NCBI GenBank assembly: GCA_012515455.1
Contig: JAAYYJ010000056.1
Span: 1 to 33,360 of the forward strand
From: Oligosphaeraceae bacterium
Lineage (GTDB): Bacteria; Verrucomicrobiota; Lentisphaeria; Oligosphaerales; Oligosphaeraceae
Direction of reading: 5' to 3'
Length of the DNA: 33,360 nt
Part shown: positions 19,415 to 29,102 of the stretch, piece after piece
How positions within the stretch are numbered: position 1 is the first letter of the stretch
Layout: every line of letters starts with the position of its first letter
The notes under the pieces: generated by a model
The model's input: only the letters and a program-made list of their open reading frames with translations
Database searches by the model: none
What the model was told of the DNA's origin: nothing
Position numbers and translations under genes: made by a program

Positions 19415-20407
19415 TTACGGTTGCGTGTCTTGCCCCGTGGGCATGCGCCAGGAGGGCTTGCGCCGGAACGACTTTTCGAAGGTGTTGTTGATGCGCCCGG
19501 TCTGCTCCAGATGCATCATGCAGGCCCGGATGCATCCGGCCGCGCCTTCCAAGGCCCGGGAATAGAAATACTGTGGGGGCAGTTTGTATTGCTGAGACCG
19601 ACCGACCGGCTCGGCGAATTTCTCCCGGTCCTCAGCGGTGACCACGAACGGGTTGTGCTGCGGCGAAGCCCCGCAGAAGTAGCGGCTGCAGACGGTATAA
19701 TCGAGGTCGGCCCATTCAATCGGCACGCCGTCGATGACCACCCGGACAACTTTGCTGTCGTCTGTGGGAATGGCATTGCCGCTGCAGGCCTTGGCACACA
19801 ATTTGCAACGGTCGCAGATGGTCCCGGGCTTCACAATCGGGTCGTAATCGAATTCCGCATCCGTCAACAGCAGGGCGATGCGTTGCCGGGGGCCGAATTC
19901 CTTGGTCAGGAACATCTTGCTCCAGCCCATCTCGCCCAGTCCGGAAATCACCGCCCCGAGGCGCATGTGGACCGAGAGGTTCGGGCAGGGCAGTCCCTCC
20001 CGCAGGGGGCGGCTGACTCCGGGCGTGGGCACTTGCTCCTGTCCGTGCGGCAGCTGCCCGGAGGTGTTGGTGGCTACCCAGCCGAAGTGGTTGGGAATGG
20101 GCACAGTGTCATAGCCCTGGTCCTCAACCCATTTGCAGATTTCCCGCAGTACCATGGGCTGGCGCATGCAGTTGATGCTGGCATAGGCCACGCCGGAGTA
20201 GTTGCTGAAGAACGTCCCTTCTTCGATGCCGCGGAACACCCCGCGCAGATGCCGGAAGGCCAGGCCGATAACGGATTTGCAGCCAGGCAGGATATAGCGG
20301 ACGTCGAACTGTTTGGGTGCACCTTCGTAACGGCTGACCGGCCCGATGGCCACCGCATCCGCACCTGCTTCCAGGGCGCACTGTTTCAGCAATTTCGCGC
20401 TTAACAT
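19415..20407 (-). CDS. QueG-like/4Fe-4S reductase family protein, paralog A
   Basis: CDRCKLCAKACSG cluster, LDYTVCSRYF, C-terminal GCIRACMMHLE; aligns along its length with the neighbour. Confidence 0.75.
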   Translation of the reverse strand: MLSAKLLKQCALEAGADAVAIGPVSRYEGAPKQFDVRYILPGCKSVIGLAFRHLRGVFRGIEEGTFFSNYSGVAYASINCMRQPMVLREICKWVEDQGYDTVPIPNHFGWVATNTSGQLPHGQEQVPTPGVSRPLREGLPCPNLSVHMRLGAVISGLGEMGWSKMFLTKEFGPRQRIALLLTDAEFDYDPIVKPGTICDRCKLCAKACSGNAIPTDDSKVVRVVIDGVPIEWADLDYTVCSRYFCGASPQHNPFVVTAEDREKFAEPVGRSQQYKLPPQYFYSRALEGAAGCIRACMMHLEQTGRINNTFEKSFRRKPSWRMPTGQDTQP

Positions 20408-21390
20408 TGGCAGTCTCCAAACCGGGTTTTGAATTTATTCTTCAGTACGCCGCGCTCTTCCAGATGCGCCATGCAGGCCATGTGGCAGCCGCGCCAGGCG
20501 CCGATTTGCCGCCCGCTCCAGACGATCGGGCCGAACTTGTAGTTGCGGGCTTCAGTATAGGGCTGCTGGTTGAAACCGGCTTTGTCCTCTTCGGTGACCA
20601 TGAAGGGATTGCAGGCTTTCTCACCGCCGCCATGCAAGGCTACGCTGCATTTGGCAAAATCCAGTTTGTTCCAGCTGATCTCGCGGCCGGCAACCCGGAC
20701 CGTGACCTTCTCGCTGCTGGAAATCGCGCAGCCCGGGCAATGCTGGATGCATTTCCCGCAGTGGTCGCAGAGACCGCCGGGGAAGATCGGGTCCGGGTCC
20801 AGTTCGGCATCGGTGAGTACCACCGCGAACATCTGGCGCGGGCCGTATTCCGGGGTCAGGAAGACGCCGCTGTCACCGATCTCACCCAAGCCGGCGCAGT
20901 ATGCCGCCAGCCGCATCTGGAAATAGATATCCGGTGCAGGGCGGTCGTCTTTGACCGGGCGGCTGAAATTGCGGCTGTCTTTGCCGAAGAAGGTGGGGTT
21001 GACGTCGATGAAATCCTGCCCCATTTCGTCCGGGTCGATGCCATCCAGGTTGCTCCAGGGGAAGGCATCCGGTACCGGTGCGGCCTCATATCCGGCGTCT
21101 TCGAAGAGATTGCAGAATTTCCACAGCGTGACCGGCTGGAAGACCCACTTGTTGCAGGCATATCCCATCATGCTCAGGGGGGCATAGAAGGTCCCGGACT
21201 GCACCCCGCGGTACAGGCCGCGGAACATCCGGAGTCCCAGCACGATCACCGATTTGGCTTCCGGGAAGATGCTCATGGGGTTGTAGCGGGCGGGCAGTTC
21301 GGCAAAGCGCTCCGGCGCGGCAATGCCTACCAGGTCCGCGCCGGCTTTCAGGGCGTGGGCTTTGACTTGCGTACTTGTCAGCATGGTCAT
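20401..21390 (-). CDS. QueG-like/4Fe-4S reductase family protein, paralog B (start may be ATG 21384)
   Basis: CDHCGKCIQHCPG cluster, LDFAKCSVAL, C-terminal GCHMACMAHLE; 7-bp overlap with paralog A. Confidence 0.75.
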   Translation of the reverse strand: MTMLTSTQVKAHALKAGADLVGIAAPERFAELPARYNPMSIFPEAKSVIVLGLRMFRGLYRGVQSGTFYAPLSMMGYACNKWVFQPVTLWKFCNLFEDAGYEAAPVPDAFPWSNLDGIDPDEMGQDFIDVNPTFFGKDSRNFSRPVKDDRPAPDIYFQMRLAAYCAGLGEIGDSGVFLTPEYGPRQMFAVVLTDAELDPDPIFPGGLCDHCGKCIQHCPGCAISSSEKVTVRVAGREISWNKLDFAKCSVALHGGGEKACNPFMVTEEDKAGFNQQPYTEARNYKFGPIVWSGRQIGAWRGCHMACMAHLEERGVLKNKFKTRFGDCQC

Positions 21391-21447
21391 TCCTTGGTCT
21401 GAGAAATATCACTGGTAATAAGAACCGGAAAAACAACTCCGGGAAAT

Positions 21448-21475
21448 AATTTAACTGGCATTGCCGGAAATGCAA
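21448..21475 (-). promoter_or_regulatory. Candidate promoter for the QueG-like pair
   Basis: Minus strand TTGCAT (21475-21470), 16 nt, TAAATT (21453-21448). Confidence 0.4.
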
Positions 21476-21512
21476 CCACAACCTGGTCAAAGCCGAAAAA
21501 CTGTGCCTGGAT

Positions 21513-21540
21513 TTGCGCCCACGTAAAAGCGGAATATATT
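21513..21540 (+). promoter_or_regulatory. Candidate promoter for the VWA-domain gene
   Basis: TTGCGC (21513-21518), 16 nt, TATATT (21535-21540). Confidence 0.35.
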
Positions 21541-21602
21541 CAGGTTATTCAGTACTCACTGGCATACTCCGGGGCCGCGGCCGGGACACCGCGCAGGCGA
21601 CG

Positions 21603-23063
21603 ATGAATTTCTTTGTACTTATCATAACCGCCGTGTCGTTGACACTGCTGTTCCTGGCCGAGAGGCGCAGGCATGCCGGCCTGCGGCAGCTGCTGTCCGC
21701 AGGATACACTGGCTTCTCGACCGGAGGCAAAAGCCGAGCCCGGGGGGCATGCCTGGCTCTGGCTGCAATCCTGCTCGCGGGGGGGACGCTGCTTCTGCCA
21801 GCTACAGAAAATGGCGGCGAACCGGAAACGCCGGTGCTGTTCTGCATCCTGGACTGCTCTATGAGCATGCAGGCAGAAGCAGGACCCGGACGCACCAGGC
21901 TGCAGGATGGCAAAAAATACCTCCAGGCAGTCGCCGCCGGACTGCCGGATTGGGAACTGGGGCTGCTGACTTTCGAGGGCAGCGCATTCCTGGATTTCCC
22001 TCCCAGCATCGATCACCAGAGCTGGCAGCAGGCACTGGCTGCAGTTCAGGCCGGTGGTGGCGGCCGCCCCGGCTCCGCCCCCGGCGAGGCCCTGAAGCTG
22101 GCCCAGGACAGCGCCGCAGCACTGGGAATCACGGATGCGGTGCTGCTCTTGCTCAGCGATGGCGAAATCAACGCCCCGGACCCGGCGGGTGAGAGCGCTC
22201 TCTGGGCCCAACGGCGTTTCCCCTGTATCCAGGTGCTGTGCGGAAAAGAAGGCGAGGCTAAGCCCGTGCCTGGTCCAGGGGGATGGCTGCAGAACAGTGC
22301 CGGCGGAGTGGCCATGAGTACCCCTGACCGCGGCACCTTGCGAGCACGCCTGAAAAAATCCCCATCCCCGGCGCTGTCTTTGACCGCCGGGGATGATGCT
22401 GATTCCGCGCTGGCCGCAGTCCGGCGCTTCTGGGGGCAGGGAGATGCGGGCATACGGTTCCGGCCGGGCCAGCGGTCCGCCAACCGCGCTGCTTGGGCGA
22501 GCCTGCTGCTGTTCCTGAGTTTGCTGCTCCTGCTGGCGGGGCTCTCGCCAGGGCGTTGGCCCTGGCAGCGGCCGGCCGCGCTGCTGCTCATCCTCCTCTT
22601 CACAACCGCTGGCAGTGTACTGGCGGCGGAGGCGGAATCGGCCTTCAGCCTGACCCAGCGCGGCTACGCTTTGTGCCTGGAAGCGCAGAAAGAACAGGCG
22701 CCGGAAAAATGGCCGGCCGGGGCGGATTGTTTCCGGCAGGCGCTGCGTTTGCAACCCGGCTTCCTGCCCGCAGCCGTGAACCTGGAGTTCGCGCTCCTGG
22801 AATGGGGCAGATATGCAACTGCACCGGACCGGGAAGCACCGGTTGCGCCGGAACCGGACCGCGCTACGAACAGCCGCCCCGCGCCGCCGGACCCGGAAGC
22901 CGGAAAAATCCCGGCCGCAGCGCCGCAGCAGTCTGCGGCGGATTCAGCCGCCAGCGAGGATGATCTGCCGGGGGCCAGCCATCCCGGCCGCGGCACCTGG
23001 CGGGCTCTGCGCCAGCGCCGCCCGGGACGACGCATTGCTGCGCCTGCCTGCCCGCCCTGGTGA
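21603..23063 (+). CDS. VWA-domain membrane protein, BatB-like with a TPR-like tail (start ATG 21603)
   Basis: N-terminal TM, MIDAS LDCSMSM, VLLLLSDGEINAPD, central TM, TPR-like FRQALRLQPGFLPAAVNLEFALL. Confidence 0.8.
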   Translation: MNFFVLIITAVSLTLLFLAERRRHAGLRQLLSAGYTGFSTGGKSRARGACLALAAILLAGGTLLLPATENGGEPETPVLFCILDCSMSMQAEAGPGRTRLQDGKKYLQAVAAGLPDWELGLLTFEGSAFLDFPPSIDHQSWQQALAAVQAGGGGRPGSAPGEALKLAQDSAAALGITDAVLLLLSDGEINAPDPAGESALWAQRRFPCIQVLCGKEGEAKPVPGPGGWLQNSAGGVAMSTPDRGTLRARLKKSPSPALSLTAGDDADSALAAVRRFWGQGDAGIRFRPGQRSANRAAWASLLLFLSLLLLLAGLSPGRWPWQRPAALLLILLFTTAGSVLAAEAESAFSLTQRGYALCLEAQKEQAPEKWPAGADCFRQALRLQPGFLPAAVNLEFALLEWGRYATAPDREAPVAPEPDRATNSRPAPPDPEAGKIPAAAPQQSAADSAASEDDLPGASHPGRGTWRALRQRRPGRRIAAPACPPW

Positions 23064-23079
23064 GGCATGGCGCGGGGAC

Positions 23080-23820
23080 TCAATATCCTTCTTTCCAGTA
23101 GCGGGTAAATTCGTCGTATACTTTATAGGCACCGGAGGGTATCTCTTCGTAGGACAAGGCCCGGGCATGCCCGTCCACAAAAGCCTGATTGGCCTTGCGG
23201 TCGTGCCGGAAAGCCACTACAGAGCGGGATTCACAGTATCCGCCCCGGCGCGTATTCAGATTGTAGAGGTGGTCAATGCCGGCTGCGGAGACCAGCATCC
23301 GCCCGGAGGGATTGCTGACACTGCGCAACGCATGCGAGTAGTCGTGGCGTAAATATTGATTCAGGCCGTAGCTGGTGTTGGGATTCGGGTTGATGGTCCC
23401 GCTGCCGTATTCGGGAGAGGTGTTGCCGTATCCGCCGCCGGACCGGCATAGCGCCTGGGGCGGCGTGATGCTGTTATCATAATAGTGCATGGTCACCCCC
23501 AGATAGCTGCCGATGACCCCGGTGGCGTTGCGGTGACAGCCTTCAGGCGCATACAGTGAATTGGAGGTAAAGCTGCCGTGCGGCCCGTAGCCGTGATTGT
23601 CATCGGCGTACATCTGTACCGCAGTGGCGATGGCCCGGACCTTGCTCAGGCATTCCATCTGATTGGCCTTGGCCCGGGCTTTGGACAGGGCCGGCAAAAG
23701 CATTGAGGCGAGCACCGCAATGATGGCAATCACCACCAGCAGTTCAATCAGGGTGAAAGGCGATCGCCGCCGGGCAGTCAGCAAAGTCCTGGGTGGGGCA
23801 GGGGGATTTAAGTTAAGCAT
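23080..23820 (-). CDS. Type II secretion-like pseudopilin with a C-terminal H-X9-DG motif (start ATG 23820)
   Basis: [53 protein letters not shown] upstream on the minus strand. Confidence 0.92.
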   Translation of the reverse strand: MLNLNPPAPPRTLLTARRRSPFTLIELLVVIAIIAVLASMLLPALSKARAKANQMECLSKVRAIATAVQMYADDNHGYGPHGSFTSNSLYAPEGCHRNATGVIGSYLGVTMHYYDNSITPPQALCRSGGGYGNTSPEYGSGTINPNPNTSYGLNQYLRHDYSHALRSVSNPSGRMLVSAAGIDHLYNLNTRRGGYCESRSVVAFRHDRKANQAFVDGHARALSYEEIPSGAYKVYDEFTRYWKEGY

Positions 23821-23872
23821 GGCTGTGTACTCCTTATAGCAGCTGTTCCTTGCTGAGAAAAGCCTGAAGTGC

Positions 23873-26800
23873 TCACCGGGACAGCGGTTGTGCGCCGACA
23901 TCGCTAAGAGTGGTGGCAAAATAATCCAGCGTCGGCAGAATCTTGCCCTCGCTGAACGGTTTGACTACTTCCCGGCTGTACTTTTTAGCATCCATGGGGT
24001 TAATGAACGGGTGGTCGCGGAAGGAGAATTCGGTCAGCTCGCGGCCGTTCTTTTCCTGGCCGGTGGCTTTGCGCACCCGCGCCAAACCGGCGGGGAATTC
24101 GCAGTCCTCCGGCGGGGCCTGCCCCTCCAGACCGACGTAACGCAGGGTGTCTTCCGGCGGGAAATACCAGGCATTGGCATCAAAATCCAGCGCGACCTCA
24201 CCATCAATCAGGCAACGCCCGACCTTCGCCAGTGCTTTCTGGCTGCTCTGGGCCAAAAACAGGTTGTGGCGTACCGCCACCTTCGCCCCTGCTTCAGGAT
24301 TATGGAAGGTGAAGTGGTAAATGCTGGGCACGAAGAAGGTGTTGCGCAGAATCGACAGGTTGCCGTTGCCGGTGCCAGTGATGGAATTCACGCCGTCGGC
24401 AAAGACGTTGTTCTCTATCAGTACCTCGGAGCAACGTTTCAAGGTGATCAAGTACTGATAGACTCCGAAACCGGAAAACACACAATTGCGGATGGTCAGA
24501 TTGCGGCAGGCGAAGGCCTGCAGCTGCCCGTATTCCTGCCCGGCCCGGCTGGCGAAGGTCTTGTTGCTGTAGTTGCGGATGATCAGCCCGTCAATCACAT
24601 AATAATCGCAGTTGTACAGATGCAACGCCCCAGGACGCAAAAAATCCGAGCCGTCAAAAATCACCGTGCCGGGCTGCCCGGCTTTCAGAGTGATTGGACG
24701 CCCCGGCAGACCTGAAACCAGGCCGTAGTAGGTCTCACGGTAGGTCCCGGGCAGCAGCACCAGAGTGTCTCCGGGCCGGACCAGACGACTGGCCGCACCC
24801 AGGCCGCCCAGCGGCTGTTCCGGCCGGCTGCCGTCGCCCTGGCCGTCAGGAGCGACATACAGCTCGCGCGGTGGCGCCTCGTACCGGGCCGGTGTGACAA
24901 AATTCTGCAGCGGGCTAGCGTGCCGGCCTTCCCAGTCCTGACGCATGCCGGTGGCGGCAAAAGTCTCTGCCACACCCAGATGATTTAAGCCCAGCATTTT
25001 TTCCGGTATCACCACGCGATAATAGTAGCGGGTGCCGGGTTTCAGGTCTTTGAGATTGCAGTTATGGAACAGATCGCCGAGGGAAACGCTGCGCTCGCGG
25101 CATTCTTCGGTTTCCCCATACTCCAGCAGCGACAGCACCGGCCGGGTAGTCCACCAGGCGTCGCGCACCCGCCATTGGTCGCTGTTGATTTGCGGGATTT
25201 CCCAGGTGAAGCTGGCAGAGTTTGGGGTGATGGCCAGGGCGGTGATATTCTCAATGCTGGGCTGGACCTTGGCCGGCTCCGGCTGGCGGGCACCGGTACG
25301 CTGCGCCTGCCGGCCTGGAGGCAGCCCCGCTGCCGTGCTGTTGTATCCTCGTACCAGCTCAGCGCAGGACTCGAAGGTTGAATCCTGCGGGAAAACTGAG
25401 AACAGCAGCTCCGCTGCATTGACCTCCTGCCAGGAGAGGGTGCCGAATTCGCACTGCTTTACCCGCAAGGCCTGGCAGTGAACAGCCTTGCACGACGCAG
25501 CCACGACCAGCCGGAAATCCGTCTCCCGGCAGCCTTGCAAGGTTAATTTCCCGCACTGGAGATTCTCCAGGCGCAGCTGCCGGCAGTCCCGCAGGGTCAG
25601 GGCAGCAAGTCTAACGGCCTGGTTCTGTCCCAGTCCCTTGATACTCAGGGGGCCAGAAAAAGTCAGCTGTATTTCTTCCGGATAGTCTCCCGGCATCAGG
25701 TACAACGTGTCACCCGGTTGCAGGCGTTCTGCCGCAGCGGTGAAAGTCCGCCAGGGCCGGCGGTCGGATTTGCCGTCATGATTATCGCTGCCCCGGGGTG
25801 AGAGAAAATACACCGCGGCCGGCTCGGGATACGCCCCGCGGCCCAAGAACGGGCTGTCGGCCTGGAGACGGAAATCGAGATGCTCGGGGGCGCAGAAGCG
25901 CGGGTCGTCCATCGCCCGGTCGAGTATCAGATTGGTGGGGTTGTCATCGTAGACCATTGACGGTGCTGCGAAGGTATTGTGCCGGTCGGTGATGGGCCGT
26001 CCGCCCGACAGATCGCTGTAGTTGAAGCTGTCGCAGTTAAGAACCAGGTTGCGCTCAGCCAGACGGCTGCCGCGGCTGGCCTTGTAATACAGTCCCATGC
26101 GCTCGTTCAGGATGATGTTGCCCCGGGCAGTGACATTCTCTGCCCCGGAATAGAAGCGCAGGCCGTGGGTCTGGCCATCCAGAATCACATTGTCCTCCGC
26201 AAGGTTGTTTTTGGCCCGGCTGCCGAAGAACAACTGCGCCATCTCGCTGTAACCCAGGGATTCATTGCGACGGAAAAAACAGCGTCGGACTACCGTGTCC
26301 AGGCAGTCATTGGTGATGTTCACACCTCCGGAATTCAAATAAAAACTGCAGTCTTCAATGGTCAAAGAGACAGTGTTCAGGGTGCGGATGGCGGCGCCCC
26401 AGGCGGATAGACGCGGACGCTCATGGGCCGAACCGCAAAAACTGAGATTGCGCAGAGTCAGATGCTTTGCCCCTTGCAGCACCAGTAAATGGCCGGAATG
26501 AACCGTGACCTTGATGCTGCCTGGCGCGGGCATCTGCCCGTCCAAAGAATGGACATAGAGGATATTCTGCTCCCGGTCCGCCAGCCAGGTTCCCCGGAAG
26601 CGCTCCATGTCGTGCAGCGACGGCGCTGGCTGCATGATGACCGTGTGGGCCAGATCAGAGACCCAGTAGACGGGAAAAGCGCAGGTGGTCTGGAAAACGA
26701 AGCGCTGCCCCGGCACTGGCACCCAGGGGGTCTCGACATTGCGCCAGGCCGTCAGCACCGAGAGATCGCGGTGCGAACCCTGGATCACAATGGGCTGCTC

Positions 26801-27022
26801 CGCCGTACCCTGGACTTTGATGGTCAATTGCGGCTGGGAGTATTCGCCGGGGAGCAGTGTCAGGACGTCGCCGGGCTGCAGTGCGGCGCAGGCCTCGACC
26901 AGGGACTGCCAAGGGGCAGCCGGACTGCCGTCGCCGCCGCCGCTTTCCCCGGCACAGACATATAACTCCCTGGTCCAGGCGAAATTTGTCAGCAGTAGCA
27001 GCAAAGCAATGGCACTCTTCAT
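23873..27022 (-). CDS. Secreted right-handed parallel beta-helix protein with an FN3-like insert (start 27022 or 27034)
   Basis: Signal peptide [17 protein letters not shown]; repeated ELYV...GDGS...PGD.L.LLPG.Y modules; VEENV-type asymmetry ([22 protein letters not shown]); GTRYYYRVV. Confidence 0.85.
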   Translation of the reverse strand: MKSAIALLLLLTNFAWTRELYVCAGESGGGDGSPAAPWQSLVEACAALQPGDVLTLLPGEYSQPQLTIKVQGTAEQPIVIQGSHRDLSVLTAWRNVETPWVPVPGQRFVFQTTCAFPVYWVSDLAHTVIMQPAPSLHDMERFRGTWLADREQNILYVHSLDGQMPAPGSIKVTVHSGHLLVLQGAKHLTLRNLSFCGSAHERPRLSAWGAAIRTLNTVSLTIEDCSFYLNSGGVNITNDCLDTVVRRCFFRRNESLGYSEMAQLFFGSRAKNNLAEDNVILDGQTHGLRFYSGAENVTARGNIILNERMGLYYKASRGSRLAERNLVLNCDSFNYSDLSGGRPITDRHNTFAAPSMVYDDNPTNLILDRAMDDPRFCAPEHLDFRLQADSPFLGRGAYPEPAAVYFLSPRGSDNHDGKSDRRPWRTFTAAAERLQPGDTLYLMPGDYPEEIQLTFSGPLSIKGLGQNQAVRLAALTLRDCRQLRLENLQCGKLTLQGCRETDFRLVVAASCKAVHCQALRVKQCEFGTLSWQEVNAAELLFSVFPQDSTFESCAELVRGYNSTAAGLPPGRQAQRTGARQPEPAKVQPSIENITALAITPNSASFTWEIPQINSDQWRVRDAWWTTRPVLSLLEYGETEECRERSVSLGDLFHNCNLKDLKPGTRYYYRVVIPEKMLGLNHLGVAETFAATGMRQDWEGRHASPLQNFVTPARYEAPPRELYVAPDGQGDGSRPEQPLGGLGAASRLVRPGDTLVLLPGTYRETYYGLVSGLPGRPITLKAGQPGTVIFDGSDFLRPGALHLYNCDYYVIDGLIIRNYSNKTFASRAGQEYGQLQAFACRNLTIRNCVFSGFGVYQYLITLKRCSEVLIENNVFADGVNSITGTGNGNLSILRNTFFVPSIYHFTFHNPEAGAKVAVRHNLFLAQSSQKALAKVGRCLIDGEVALDFDANAWYFPPEDTLRYVGLEGQAPPEDCEFPAGLARVRKATGQEKNGRELTEFSFRDHPFINPMDAKKYSREVVKPFSEGKILPTLDYFATTLSDVGAQPLSR

Positions 27023-27070
27023 CTTGCATCCCAAGGTAGTTGTTCATTGTTGGTCAGAGCGGGTGTCAAG

Positions 27071-27099
27071 AATATAACTTCTGGCAGAGTTAATGTCAA
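27071..27099 (-). promoter_or_regulatory. Strong sigma70-type promoter for the beta-helix/pseudopilin operon
   Basis: Minus strand TTGACA (27099-27094), 17 nt, TATATT (27076-27071). Confidence 0.75.
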
Positions 27100-27111
27100 T
27101 CGTTACCAGAA

Positions 27112-27131
27112 CAATAGTCACCAATAGTCAC
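27112..27131. repeat. Perfect tandem 10-bp direct repeat
   Basis: CAATAGTCAC CAATAGTCAC on + strand, just upstream of the minus-strand promoter. Confidence 0.9.
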
Positions 27132-27228
27132 TGTACTGGCATTGGCACGGCCACGGCCATGCTGCTACTGGCGGGCAGTTGCTGCAGCGGTCAATCCCAC
27201 TTACGGCAGAGGCTGCCTGGGCCGGCGG

Positions 27229-28857
27229 TCAGGGAGTATCTTCAGCAGTTGTCGGTTGGTCGGCGGTTGGACGCAGATGCTTTTGTCCCAGAGCTACCAG
27301 TAAGAATACTGCCAGAGCCAGGTGATAGAGAATGGTCTCTAAGTTGGTGAACGGCACACCGGTGCAGGTCAGCTTGGCATTGGCGCCCGTCGCAGCCAGC
27401 ATTTGCATCCCCGGCATCAGGAAATCAAGCAGCCGTGCCAAGCAGTCGTTCCCTGCCGGCCAAAGCAACCCCAGGATGATTTTCGGTGGACTCAAGGCCA
27501 GCACCGCGAATACGATAAACCACAGCGGCATATTGACCACTGGAGAGAGAAAACAGATTTGGCCGTTCAGACGGAGGCTGATTCCGGCGCTGCCCAGCCA
27601 GGCCAGGGAAGACCCCAGGAACGCAATCAGAACCTTGCTGCCCAGCAGGGGTAAAAAGCGCCGGCGCCAATATTTTCGCGGTATCCAGTGATATTTTTCG
27701 TTCAGTACGGCCTGTATGGCAGCGATTGCCGGCCAGCCCAGGATCAGGGTGACGACAATCAGATAGGAATAAATGAATCCGGTGTGCAGGATGTACAGCG
27801 GATTGAGCCATAAGGCCAGGAAGCCAATCAGGCCCAAACAATGCAAAGGCGAGGGGGGGCGATAACGCCAATTGGCGTAATGCCAGAACATCACCATCCC
27901 GACCGCTCGCATGACGGAGGGATTCCCGCCGGTGAGGAGAAAATATAACAGCAACAACGGCTGCAGCAACAGCCAGCGTCGCCGCAGGCGGCAGCCGAAA
28001 CTCAGCAGAACCGCCTGGCAGATGATGACTGCCATCCCGACATGCAAGCCGGAAATGGCAAAGATATGCACGGTGCCGGAACGGACGAACTCAGTGCGCA
28101 GGTCCCGCGGCAGGAAATCCGTGAGTCCCAGCCCCAAAACCAGCAGCATCCGGGCGTTGTCCTGGTCCTGCAAGCCGGAGATCAGCGCCGCGCCCAGGCG
28201 TTCCCGGCAATCCTGCCAGAAACTGTCCCAGCTGGCTCCCGCTGGCGGCTGAACCGATTGTATCTCCCGCAGCAGGAACAAATGCCGGATGCCAGCGGTT
28301 TTCAAATAGCTGCGGTAATAACCGCCCGGGCCGCCTGCTGGCGGCGGCAGCAGGAAATCACCGCTGGCCTGCAGGCAGTCGCCGAGTCGCAGACGCCGCA
28401 GCAGCTCACGGCAAGCTCGTGAGCTGCGCAGGATCACCTTCCCCCGGACTTGACACCATTCCTGCCCCTGGTGGGTGCGCAGCGCCAGGATTTCCGCCTG
28501 CCAGCTTTCCTGCTCCTGCCCCAAAGCCGTCAGAGCCGGATGCCGCACCGGTGCTTTGACAATCCGCAACCGGACCACCCCCGCGCATTCCTCCCGCGGC
28601 AGTTGCCAGCGGTAAGTCTGCCAGGGACTCCAGTCGAAGAGCCAGCCCCAGCAATGCCCGGCCGTGAACAGCAGAATGGTCTGCAGCAGTTGTGGTCGCG
28701 AACACCCGGCAGCGGCGCTGATGCCAAGCAGGGCCACGGCCAGCAGCAGCCAGGTCATCCTGACCGGGCAGACCGCCGCCACCACCCCTGCTGCCTGGCA
28801 GAGGAACCACCAGAATGCCGGCGCGGTGCTGTGGATTTCCCGGATGGCCTGCCGCAT
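27229..28857 (-). CDS. ComEC/Rec2-family competence protein lacking a metallo-beta-lactamase domain
   Basis: FVRSGTVHIFAISGLHVGMAVIICQAVLL, LTGGNPSVMRAVGMVMFW; no HxHxDH motif downstream. Confidence 0.88.
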   Translation of the reverse strand: MRQAIREIHSTAPAFWWFLCQAAGVVAAVCPVRMTWLLLAVALLGISAAAGCSRPQLLQTILLFTAGHCWGWLFDWSPWQTYRWQLPREECAGVVRLRIVKAPVRHPALTALGQEQESWQAEILALRTHQGQEWCQVRGKVILRSSRACRELLRRLRLGDCLQASGDFLLPPPAGGPGGYYRSYLKTAGIRHLFLLREIQSVQPPAGASWDSFWQDCRERLGAALISGLQDQDNARMLLVLGLGLTDFLPRDLRTEFVRSGTVHIFAISGLHVGMAVIICQAVLLSFGCRLRRRWLLLQPLLLLYFLLTGGNPSVMRAVGMVMFWHYANWRYRPPSPLHCLGLIGFLALWLNPLYILHTGFIYSYLIVVTLILGWPAIAAIQAVLNEKYHWIPRKYWRRRFLPLLGSKVLIAFLGSSLAWLGSAGISLRLNGQICFLSPVVNMPLWFIVFAVLALSPPKIILGLLWPAGNDCLARLLDFLMPGMQMLAATGANAKLTCTGVPFTNLETILYHLALAVFLLVALGQKHLRPTADQPTTAEDTP

Positions 28858-28947
28858 ACTGAATCCCCCTTCTGCAAGGTCATGTAATCTGTGTCGTCAT
28901 GGGTGGCAAACAGGGAACCATAAGCCTGCAATGCCGACCCGCAAACC

Positions 28948-28962
28948 GTAAAATCATTTTAC
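28948..28962. promoter_or_regulatory. Perfect palindrome, candidate operator
   Basis: GTAAAAT-C-ATTTTAC in the comEC/lrp-like divergent region. Confidence 0.4.
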
Positions 28963-29025
28963 CAATAAATCCTGCCCTTTCCATCCTTTTACCGGCAAAG
29001 CACAACCAGGCCATGACCAACGCTG

Positions 29026-29053
29026 GCCGGTTGGCCAACCCGGCGCTTTTTTT
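29026..29053 (+). terminator. Rho-independent terminator in + orientation with no upstream + gene
   Basis: GCCGG-TTGGCCAAC-CCGGC stem followed by GC then T7. Confidence 0.65.
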
Positions 29054-29074
29054 GCCTTATTCGCAGCTGCCCTC

Positions 29075-29102
29075 TTGCATCAGAGCTTTTAGGACATAAA
29101 TT
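29075..29102 (+). promoter_or_regulatory. Candidate promoter for the Lrp-RAM-era-comF operon
   Basis: TTGCAT (29075-29080), 16 nt, TAAATT (29097-29102); same hexamers and spacing as the QueG-like promoter. Confidence 0.4.

Noticed and set aside
19319-20404. ORF of 361 aa on + strand opposite QueG-like paralog A, and 20407-21402 opposite paralog B
   Set aside because: Complement frames of well-supported Fe-S proteins; no motif support.
22813-23352. 179-aa + ORF spanning the VWA 3' end and the pseudopilin 3' end
   Set aside because: Runs antisense through the pseudopilin gene; only its short ARDDALLRLPARPGEAW segment is of interest and is discussed as a possible frameshift.
28890-29025. Cobalamin riboswitch call
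   Set aside because: Only fragments resemble the core; required P4/J elements and B12 box are not evident and the downstream genes are not B12-related.
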